From: Candidatus Methylomirabilota bacterium | Lineage (GTDB): Bacteria; Methylomirabilota; Methylomirabilia; Methylomirabilales; CSP1-5 | Assembly (NCBI GenBank): GCA_022615475.1 | Contig: JAKEGQ010000209.1 | Location: forward strand, 1 to 5,205 | Direction of reading: 5' to 3' | Length of the DNA: 5,205 nucleotides | Shown: piece by piece, positions 1-3,978 of the stretch | How positions within the stretch are numbered: position 1 is the stretch's first letter | How the letters are laid out: every line of letters begins with the position of its first letter | Position numbers and translations under genes: made by a program | The notes under the pieces: generated by a model | Told to the model about the DNA's origin: nothing | Seen by the model: only the letters and a program-made list of their open reading frames with translations | Databases searched by the model: none

Positions 1-110
1 GGGCCGTCCTCGGCAGTCACAGAACGGGCTCTATCGACAAACCGTTCGAACAGTTGGAGGATCTGTCGGGTCAAGTTGTTGATGAGATCATCCACGGGTC
101 GCGACTCCAT
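1..110 (-). CDS. Partial hypothetical protein, N-terminal end, running off the left edge
   Basis: An ORF on the minus strand opens with ATG at 110-108, directly after an in-frame TAA (113-111), and stays open for 36 codons to the window edge. The peptide begins MESRPVDDLINNLTRQILQL and continues with FERFVDRARSV, an amphipathic, helix-like composition typical of a real protein. No Shine-Dalgarno site precedes the ATG. A GTG six codons in (95-93) has GGAG about 9 nt upstream and is an alternative start. I do not recognise the family and assign no function. The plus strand here also has an open frame (3-221), so the strand choice rests on amino-acid composition and on the start lying close to the intergenic gap. 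If real, the gene is divergent from the lipoprotein gene at 343. Confidence 0.4.
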   Translation of the reverse strand, partial: MESRPVDDLINNLTRQILQLFERFVDRARSVTAEDG

Positions 111-195
111 TTAGGGCTAAAATTTTGCAAGGTCTATGCCATGCCGCCGGCGCATTTCCGTCCCCGTGATCAACAAAGAGATGGGGTCCCTTTAG

Positions 196-224
196 TTGAC
201 GAACGCGCCCCATTGAGATAGAAG
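196..224 (+). promoter_or_regulatory. Possible sigma-70 promoter for the lipoprotein gene
   Basis: TTGACG (196-201) matches the -35 consensus at five of six positions. It is followed after 17 bp by TAGAAG (219-224), four of six to the -10 consensus. Transcription would start near 231, leaving a leader of about 110 nt that begins with the GC hairpin at 238-255. A competing weak candidate is TATGAA (301-306) with an extended TG, but it lacks a well-spaced -35. This is a motif match only. Confidence 0.3.
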
Positions 225-307
225 CTTCGCATGCCACGGGGCGGCTGAGCGCCCCCGATACATATTCCCCTGATTTGCCACACATTGGCCCGTCTCTTGC
301 TATGAAT

Positions 308-324
308 GGGTTTGGCCTAAACCC
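308..324. promoter_or_regulatory. Dyad symmetry just upstream of the lipoprotein ribosome site
   Basis: GGGTTT (308-313) and AAACCC (319-324) form a perfect 6-bp inverted repeat around GGCCT, ending 6 bp before the GGAGG ribosome site. It could be an operator or a small leader hairpin affecting translation. No regulator can be named. Confidence 0.3.
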
Positions 325-342
325 TTTCACGGAGGAAAGACA

Positions 343-969
343 ATGGGGCGGCATCTGAAGAGGGCTATTTGGCTCGGAATCATAGCTGTCCTGCTGGCGG
401 CCTGCGGGACCACCCAAGAGGCCAGACAGGAGGCGAGCCAGGAGGACAGGCTCTGGGAACACTTTAAACTAACTCTCGCCGAGCGCCAGGTGGTCCGCAG
501 GCGACACACAGCCGAGATGTGTCAGCGTCGCGGTGTGGCCCTGCCCGCCCAGTACCAGCAGAAGGGGGGAGGCATTCTGGAGGAGTACGTCGCATCCCGC
601 CCGCCTTGTGGAATCCCAGCGCGGGAGCGGATCGAGGGGTCCGAGGGCGACTTCCGGGCGACCTGGCAAGCCGTGATGGCCAAGCCGGTGCCCCTTGCGT
701 TCGAATGGCTGCTGGCAACAAAGCGCCGGATCGGCTTCTGGTTGGATGCGGGCGGCCTCACCCCCGCAGAGGCCAGCACTGCGTTACGCGAAGCCCAGTG
801 GGTCGTGGGTGAGTCGGAGACTCACGCCCTGCCGGCTGCGGTCGGGTCGGGTGAGCCGTCGGCCGCCGCGCAAAAAGCTTTTGCCAGCCTCAATACCGCC
901 CTCAATCAGGCCCTCACTGAACAGGGTATCGTCTGCCGACACAAGGGAGAAAGCCAGGCGTGCTTCTAG
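343..969 (+). CDS. Putative lipoprotein of unknown family
   Basis: A 208-residue protein with a classic type II signal peptide: basic start (RHLKR), hydrophobic core at residues 8-18, and lipobox LAAC with the lipidated cysteine at position 21. No Asp follows the Cys, so by the Lol sorting rule known from enterobacteria it would go to the outer membrane. The mature part is mainly helical and polar, with a WLLATKRRIGFWLDAGGLTP segment around 122-141. It has four further cysteines (60, 89, 198, 207), an even number that could form two disulfides. Start choice is firm: GGAGG at 331-335 sits 7 nt before the ATG. I recognise no family or catalytic motif. The M23 peptidase gene follows 56 bp downstream on the same strand and could be co-transcribed, which hints at envelope work but does not prove it. 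Confidence 0.85.
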   Translation: MGRHLKRAIWLGIIAVLLAACGTTQEARQEASQEDRLWEHFKLTLAERQVVRRRHTAEMCQRRGVALPAQYQQKGGGILEEYVASRPPCGIPARERIEGSEGDFRATWQAVMAKPVPLAFEWLLATKRRIGFWLDAGGLTPAEASTALREAQWVVGESETHALPAAVGSGEPSAAAQKAFASLNTALNQALTEQGIVCRHKGESQACF

Positions 970-978
970 TCTTTTTTT
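948..978 (+). terminator. Weak intrinsic terminator candidate after the lipoprotein gene
   Basis: AGAAAGC (948-954) pairs with GCTTCT (962-967) across a 7-nt loop, with one bulged A. After AGTC comes a run of seven T (972-978). The stem is short and overlaps the last codons and the stop of the lipoprotein gene, so it may be partial or inactive. If it works, the M23 gene would need its own promoter, and I see no clear one. Confidence 0.3.
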
Positions 979-979
979 C

Positions 980-1002
980 CTGTCTCTGGCAGGCGGAGAC
1001 AG
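980..1002. repeat. Inverted repeat before the M23 peptidase start
   Basis: CTGTCTC (980-986) and GAGACAG (996-1002) are perfect 7-bp complements around a 9-nt loop, ending 23 bp before the GTG start at 1026. The T-run lies upstream of the hairpin rather than after it, so this is not a plus-strand terminator. It may be an operator or a leader hairpin. Confidence 0.35.
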
Positions 1003-1025
1003 AATTGCCATAACGGGATGATGTT

Positions 1026-1970
1026 GTGACAGATTGGCACACATCGACAGCGCTTCTCCTTCTGGCCGACGATACCGGCCGTCGCCTCCGGCTACGGCTC
1101 AGCCGGCAGGCGCTCTATTCCATCCTCCTCGGCGGGCTCCTCACCCTCCTGGCCCTGGGCTACCTCGGCTATCACTTCCTGGTCTTCCAGGTCGACTATA
1201 GTGAGCTGGCCGAGCTGCGCGAGGCGGTCCAGGCCCAGGAAGAGATGGCGGCCCAGCTCGAGAGCCTCACCCAGGAGCTGACCCGGCTCCAGTCCTTCGA
1301 CACCCAGATCCGCCGCCTCGCCGGGATGGAGACGGGCCCGGTGGCCCCGGGGGGGAGCCCCCGCGCGGTCGGCGGCGGCACCCTGGAGCTCGCCAAGGCG
1401 CTGAAAGAGGGGGAGCAGGCAGAGCAGGCCCGGCACCTCGCCCGGCTCTACCAGGACCTCGAACGGCTCGAGCGGGAGATCGCGCTCCGGGCCGAGAGCC
1501 TGCAGGCGGTGACCGAGTACCTCACGAAGCAGAAGGACCGCCTCGCCGCCACCCCGGCGCTCTGGCCCATCGAGGGCCACCTCACCTCCCGCTTCGGCCC
1601 CCGGACCTCGCCCTTCACCGGCCAGCCCCAGCACCACACCGGCATCGACATCGCCGCCCCCTCCGGGACCCCCATCCGCGCCCCCGCCGATGGCGTCGTC
1701 ACCTTCGCGGGCACCCTCCCGGGCTACGGGCATGCCGTGGTGTTGACCCACGGCTTCGGCTTCAAGACCTTCTACGGGCATAACCAGCGGAACCAGGTGA
1801 GTAAGGGCCAGACGGTCAAGCGCGGCCAGGTCATCGCCCTCGTCGGCAACACCGGCTACAGCACCGGCAGTCACCTCCACTACGAAGTCCTCCTCAACGA
1901 CCAGCCCCACGACCCCCTGAAGTACATCGTCGATGACGTGCAGCGGGCCCAGGCGCTGCGCGGAAGATAG
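1026..1970 (+). CDS. Membrane-anchored M23-family murein peptidase with coiled-coil stalk
   Basis: A 314-residue protein. A short cytoplasmic start carries a basic patch (RRLRLRLSR). One transmembrane helix follows at about 29-54, then a heptad-like, Glu/Leu/Gln-rich coiled coil at about 58-99 and 123-172, and a C-terminal LytM/M23 domain from about 180. The zinc-site signature is complete: HTGID gives ligands His204 and Asp208, YGH gives His252, and SHLHYE gives His283 and His285. It should therefore be an active endopeptidase cutting peptidoglycan cross-links in the periplasm, not a degenerate EnvC/NlpD-type activator. Substrate is inferred from the family. The GTG start is the first possible one, because an in-frame TAA lies at 1011-1013. 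The ribosome site is poor (GGG at 1015-1017). The gene is very rich in C-ending codons, which produces a long spurious antisense frame. Confidence 0.92.
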   Translation: MTDWHTSTALLLLADDTGRRLRLRLSRQALYSILLGGLLTLLALGYLGYHFLVFQVDYSELAELREAVQAQEEMAAQLESLTQELTRLQSFDTQIRRLAGMETGPVAPGGSPRAVGGGTLELAKALKEGEQAEQARHLARLYQDLERLEREIALRAESLQAVTEYLTKQKDRLAATPALWPIEGHLTSRFGPRTSPFTGQPQHHTGIDIAAPSGTPIRAPADGVVTFAGTLPGYGHAVVLTHGFGFKTFYGHNQRNQVSKGQTVKRGQVIALVGNTGYSTGSHLHYEVLLNDQPHDPLKYIVDDVQRAQALRGR

Positions 1971-1979
1971 TCGCCGCCT

Positions 1980-2009
1980 GATCGGAGGTGCGCCAATACG
2001 CCTCTGGTC
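1980..2009. promoter_or_regulatory. Imperfect dyad upstream of the sigma-54 promoter
   Basis: The arms GGAGGTGCG (1984-1992) and CGCCTC (1999-2004), with partial outer pairing of GATC and GGTC, form an imperfect inverted repeat about 60-90 bp before the -24 element. This is within the usual range for enhancer-binding activator sites, but one imperfect dyad is weak evidence. With no T-tract after it, it is not an obvious terminator for the M23 gene. Confidence 0.2.
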
Positions 2010-2067
2010 GGGTGAATCAAAGCGAAGCGTCTCCCAGTAAAATTGCGTGTTTGCTGCCCTGCTTGCA

Positions 2068-2083
2068 TGGCACACAAGTTGCA
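2068..2083 (+). promoter_or_regulatory. Sigma-54 (RpoN) -24/-12 promoter for the MlaC-family gene
   Basis: TGGCACACAAGTTGCA matches the known consensus TGGCACRNNNNTTGCW at every fixed base: TGGCAC at 2068-2073, purine A at 2074, four spacer bases and TTGCA at 2079-2083. The invariant GG (2069-2070) and GC (2081-2082) are exactly 10 bp apart. Predicted transcription start is near 2094, giving a leader of about 53 nt to the ATG at 2147. The only consensus deviation seen is A rather than a pyrimidine just before TGGCAC. Such promoters require an ATP-dependent enhancer-binding activator; none is encoded in this window. Confidence 0.65.
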
Positions 2084-2146
2084 CCCATGTCATGTTGCAG
2101 TGACTTCTACTCATGCAGAAACTCGAGTGATTCGGAGGTATGATCG

Positions 2147-2767
2147 ATGAAGGCCAGCCCTATGACCCGTATGGTGGTCATCCTGCTCTCTTTGCTGCTC
2201 GTACCCAGCGGGGCCCTGGCGGGTTCCCCGACTGACTGGATCCGAACGACTCTCGGCGATGTGAGAAGCACCTTGGCCGAGCACGATGTGGATGGGAAGG
2301 TCTCTCAGGAGGAACTCACCGAGATGTCCCGCCTCATCGACGAGCGCTTCGACTTCCCTGAGCTGGCCCGACTGGCGTTAGGCCAGCATTGGCATCAGCG
2401 CTCGCCGCAAGAGCGTAAGGAGTTCGTCACACTTTTCGGGAAACTCCTCGCGCGATCCCACTTCATGAAGATTCAGACCAAGGCCAAGGCGGAACAGCGT
2501 TATGTCGGGGAGCAGGTCGAGGGGGATCGGGCCATCGTCCAGGCTGTGGTGATGGCCGAGGAGAATGAAATCCCCATCGATTACGCCCTCGTCCGGCATA
2601 ACGGGAGCTGGAGAATCTACGACCTGGGGATCGACGGCACGCGGCTCTCCGAGGTCTACCGGTCGCAGTTCAACAAGGTCATCAGCTCGGGCTCCTACGA
2701 CGACCTCATCCGGCGGATGCAGATCAAGCTTCAAGAGTTCGCCGTCGAGGGCGGGGCCGAGAACTAG
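2147..2767 (+). CDS. mlaC: MlaC/Ttg2D-family periplasmic phospholipid-binding protein
   Basis: A 206-residue exported protein. The signal peptide has its hydrophobic core at about 9-22 and an ALA cleavage site after residue 25. The mature part follows the MlaC/toluene-tolerance pattern: helical start, RFDFPELARLALGQHW at 67-82, QERKEFVTLFGKLLARS at 88-104, then beta strands with WRIYDLGIDGTRLSEVYRSQ at 155-174 and a C-terminal helix with an S-YDDLI segment. In known Mla systems this protein ferries phospholipids between outer-membrane MlaA and the inner-membrane MlaFEDB ABC transporter. No mlaD, mlaE or mlaF neighbours are visible, so the gene looks like an orphan; the related hopanoid protein HpnM belongs to the same family and is an alternative. 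GGAGGT at 2134-2139, 7 nt before the ATG, fixes the start over in-frame Met6 and Met9. Expression appears driven by the sigma-54 site and ended by the terminator at 2782-2823. Confidence 0.88.
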   Translation: MKASPMTRMVVILLSLLLVPSGALAGSPTDWIRTTLGDVRSTLAEHDVDGKVSQEELTEMSRLIDERFDFPELARLALGQHWHQRSPQERKEFVTLFGKLLARSHFMKIQTKAKAEQRYVGEQVEGDRAIVQAVVMAEENEIPIDYALVRHNGSWRIYDLGIDGTRLSEVYRSQFNKVISSGSYDDLIRRMQIKLQEFAVEGGAEN

Positions 2768-2781
2768 CCATCCACTGGCGA

Positions 2782-2823
2782 CCCTCCGTCCTGCGGATTC
2801 ATGGCAGGCGGGGGGTATTTTTT
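2782..2823 (+). terminator. Intrinsic terminator of the MlaC-family gene
   Basis: Left arm 2782-2794 (CCCTCCGTCCTGC) pairs with right arm 2804-2815 (GCAGGCGGGGGG) across a 9-nt loop, giving 12 pairs with one bulged T and one G-U pair. It is followed by TA and six T (2818-2823). It begins 14 nt after the TAG stop, the standard layout for Rho-independent termination. Confidence 0.75.
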
Positions 2824-2850
2824 CCGTCGGACTTCCCCCCCCTGCATCTC

Positions 2851-2882
2851 AGGACTGAGGGCCGAGCCCTTTGCTCAGTCCT
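2851..2882. repeat. Nested hairpin in the convergent spacer
   Basis: AGGACTGAG (2851-2859) pairs perfectly with CTCAGTCCT (2874-2882). An alternative inner pairing exists, GGGC (2859-2862) with GCCC (2866-2869). A second complement of the left arm lies further on: AGGACTGAGG (2851-2860) with CCTCAGTCCT (2927-2936), a perfect 10-bp inverted repeat. No T-tract follows on either strand. Confidence 0.5.
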
Positions 2883-2948
2883 CATGGCTCATACCTCATC
2901 ACTGTCGTAAACCTCTCTGTCGTAAACCTCAGTCCTCATCGCTCAGTG
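2874..2948. repeat. Degenerate 7-bp tandem repeats (CTCANNN)
   Basis: Consecutive seven-base units read CTCAGTC, CTCATGG, CTCATAC, CTCATCA (2874-2901). After a 15-bp duplication the series resumes as CTCAGTC, CTCATCG, CTCAGTG (2928-2948). The first four bases are constant in all seven units while the last three vary. Inserted between them, CTGTCGTAAACCTC (2902-2915) repeats directly at 2917-2930, a tandem pair with a 15-bp period. Heptameric short tandem repeats (STRR) are known from cyanobacterial spacers; whether these are related is unknown. Confidence 0.7.
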
Positions 2949-2949
2949 G

Positions 2950-2982
2950 TTCGACTGGGCTCACCACCCTGAGCCTGTCGAA
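2950..2982. repeat. TTCGAC...GTCGAA palindrome
   Basis: TTCGACTGGGCTCA (2950-2963) is the near-perfect reverse complement of TGAGCCTGTCGAA (2970-2982), around CCACCC. The single irregularity is an extra base in the left arm. It directly abuts the CTCANNN heptamers. As RNA it would be a strong hairpin on either strand, and lying between convergent genes it could act as a transcript-end structure for the minus-strand gene ending at 3000. It resembles dispersed intergenic palindromes known from many GC-rich genomes; copy number cannot be judged from one window. Confidence 0.65.
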
Positions 2983-2999
2983 GGGTCCTCGTCGCTGAA

Positions 3000-3302
3000 T
3001 CACTCCTCGTCGTTCAGCCGATCGCGGAGCGGGGGACCGCTATGCCCTTCCGACTCATCGGGGGGGTAGGCTCGACGGAAGTTCGTGGCGAGCAGCCAGA
3101 CGAGGAGTCCGACCATATTTGCGCCGAAGAAGAGGCCCAAGGCCGTCTTCGCCTGGCCGTGGAGCATGAAGAGAAAGGCCAGGGCCAGGAGGGCGATCAT
3201 CACCGTCCCCCCCCAGACCCAGACCGCGCCGTGCAGCGTCATGGTTCCCCCAGTCGGTGGGCCTATTGTATGGCCCTGGAGCTTCGAGATGCAAGCGTTC
3301 AT
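3000..3302 (-). CDS. Small two-helix membrane protein of unknown function
   Basis: A 100-residue protein read on the minus strand from ATG at 3302-3300 to TGA at 3002-3000. Two transmembrane helices lie at about 26-47 (VWVWGGTVMIALLALAFLFM) and 52-73 (KTALGLFFGANMVGLLVWLL), joined by the short loop LHGQA. The second is followed by a basic FRR and a polar, acidic tail ending in NDEE. The basic residues after helix 2 suggest a cytoplasmic C terminus and hence a hairpin topology. The start at 3302 is chosen for a strong AAGGAG 6 nt upstream. An internal Met21 (3242) with GGGGGA before it gives an 80-residue alternative covering both helices. Extending upstream to 3443 would overlap pdaD and add proline-rich shadow sequence. 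I recognise no family. Confidence 0.7.
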   Translation of the reverse strand: MNACISKLQGHTIGPPTGGTMTLHGAVWVWGGTVMIALLALAFLFMLHGQAKTALGLFFGANMVGLLVWLLATNFRRAYPPDESEGHSGPPLRDRLNDEE

Positions 3303-3308
3303 CAAAAT

Positions 3309-3314
3309 CTCCTT
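3309..3314 (-). promoter_or_regulatory. Ribosome binding site deciding the membrane-protein start
   Basis: On the minus strand AAGGAG is followed by ATTTTG and then ATG (3302-3300). It favours the 100-residue product over both a longer frame from 3443 and the shorter one from 3242. The same bases overlap the predicted -35 element of the opposite-strand pdaD promoter. Confidence 0.65.
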
Positions 3315-3341
3315 GCGGGAGTTCGCCATATCTGTTATACA
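3313..3341 (+). promoter_or_regulatory. Predicted extended -10 promoter of pdaD
   Basis: TTGCGG (3313-3318) lies exactly 17 bp before TATACA (3336-3341), which carries the extended -10 dinucleotide TG one base upstream (3333-3334). Transcription would begin near 3348, leaving a leader of about 38 nt with the pdaD ribosome site. The opposite strand of the same spot reads TATAAC, a possible -10 for the divergent gene, but it has no matching -35. Confidence 0.4.
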
Positions 3342-3385
3342 TCCCCCGTTTATCACGGAGCGCATCGCACGAACGGGAGGGAGCG

Positions 3386-3844
3386 ATGCTGGTGACGCCG
3401 GTGAGCTACACGCTGGCTGTGGGGGCGGCCGAGGGTCTGACACCCCTGAACGCCTTCGATAATGCCTTGCTGGCTGCGGGGATCGGTAACGTAAATCTCG
3501 TGAGGGTCAGTAGCATTTTGCCCCCGGGTGCCAAGTATGTGAAAGCCCTCCAGATCCCGCCAGGGTCGCTGGTGCCGACGGCCTACTGCACGTGCACCTC
3601 TGCTGTCCCCGGCGAGTGGATCACGGCCGCGGTTGCGGTTGGGCTCTCTCGAGACAGCTTCGGCGTGATCATGGAATACGAAGGAACGGGGAAGCGTGAA
3701 GAGGCTGAGGCCGAGGTGACCCGCATGCTCGAGGCGGCGTTCGAGGGGCGGAAGATGAAGCTTCACGAAGTCAGGATTCAGGGGGTCGATCATCAGGTGA
3801 AGACCCTCGGGTCGGTGGTCGCGGCTGCGGTCCTGTGGTACTAG
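3386..3844 (+). CDS. pdaD: Pyruvoyl-dependent arginine decarboxylase (proenzyme)
   Basis: Converts arginine to agmatine plus CO2, the first step of this polyamine route, in the cytoplasm. The 152-residue proenzyme carries the family hallmarks in order: EGLTPLNAFDNALLAAGIGN (16-35), NVNLVRVSSILPPGA (35-49), LVPTAYCTCTSAVPGE (62-77), IMEYEG (95-100) and AAAVLWY at the C terminus. Self-cleavage between Ser42 and Ser43 should give a beta chain and an alpha chain whose N-terminal Ser43 becomes the pyruvoyl cofactor. Glu97 matches the catalytic Glu109 of the Methanocaldococcus jannaschii enzyme. The ATG at 3386 is preceded by GGAGG at 3376-3380, and the protein start aligns with the family; an upstream frame to 3257 would overlap the divergent gene and is unlikely. 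The family is common in archaea and patchy in bacteria. Confidence 0.95.
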   Translation: MLVTPVSYTLAVGAAEGLTPLNAFDNALLAAGIGNVNLVRVSSILPPGAKYVKALQIPPGSLVPTAYCTCTSAVPGEWITAAVAVGLSRDSFGVIMEYEGTGKREEAEAEVTRMLEAAFEGRKMKLHEVRIQGVDHQVKTLGSVVAAAVLWY

Positions 3845-3857
3845 CGCGCTCTTCGCC

Positions 3858-3959
3858 GTTCATGGTTCGTAGTTCGCGGTTCATGGTAATACTCGGATTC
3901 ATTAATCTCTGATCTATGAACGACTCGACTGAGCTCGTCGAAGTCCCTGAACCATGAAC
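3858..3959. repeat. Inverted-repeat element with GTTCNNN heptamers, inside the polyamine cluster
   Basis: GTTCATGGTTC (3858-3868) and GAACCATGAAC (3949-3959) are perfect 11-bp inverted ends bounding a 102-bp element. The left end is a tandem of seven-base units GTTCATG, GTTCGTA, GTTCGCG, GTTCATG (3858-3885). The right end carries the same words inverted. Between them lies a short palindrome at 3925-3941. The element fills most of the 134-bp pdaD-speE spacer, has no coding potential and no T-tract, and would fold in a pdaD-speE-speB transcript. It could be a small mobile (MITE-like) or REP-like element, but no target duplication is evident. Confidence 0.6.
3925..3941. repeat. Short TCGAC...GTCGA palindrome
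   Basis: TCGAC, one unpaired T, GAGCTC, GTCGA (3925-3941) is a near-perfect palindrome and a shortened relative of the 2950-2982 element: both have TCGAC/GTCGA ends and a GAGC/GCTC core. Both also sit within heptamer-repeat DNA. Confidence 0.55.
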
Positions 3960-3978
3960 AAACCCGAAGGGTAGGGTA

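Larger units (their letters stand above)
111..342. other. Intergenic spacer between divergent genes
   Basis: This 232-bp gap has no convincing gene. It holds a possible sigma-70 promoter, a GC hairpin (GGGGCG at 238-243 with CGCCCC at 250-255, 6-nt loop) with no T-tract, a near-palindrome ATGCCGCCGGCGCAT at 141-155, the dyad at 308-324 and the lipoprotein ribosome binding site GGAGG at 331-335. Short open frames cross it on both strands but none has a start with a good ribosome site. Confidence 0.5.

Noticed and set aside
3..221. Open plus-strand frame at the left edge ending at TAG 219-221
   Set aside because: It could be the tail of an upstream gene, but the minus-strand peptide over 1-110 looks more natural and the last part, after about position 120, looks non-coding. 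Kept only as an alternative.
1034..1049. Another sigma-54 -24 box (TTGGCAC)
   Set aside because: There is no GC dinucleotide 10 bp after the GG, and the site lies inside the start of the M23 coding region.
1343..1360. G-run followed by C-run that could fold as a hairpin
   Set aside because: It lies inside the Gly/Pro-rich linker of the peptidase gene and is explained by codon choice.
1092..2114. Long minus-strand frame of 340 codons antisense to the M23 gene
   Set aside because: It mirrors the C-ending codons of a clear peptidase gene, its peptide is low-complexity Gly/Glu/Leu-rich, and no family or ribosome site supports it.
2874..2948. CRISPR array
   Set aside because: The repeated unit is only 7 bp with no spacers of uniform length and no cas genes nearby.
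3303..3443. Upstream extension of the small membrane-protein gene
   Set aside because: The added residues are proline-rich shadow sequence overlapping pdaD, whereas a strong AAGGAG sits directly before the ATG at 3302.
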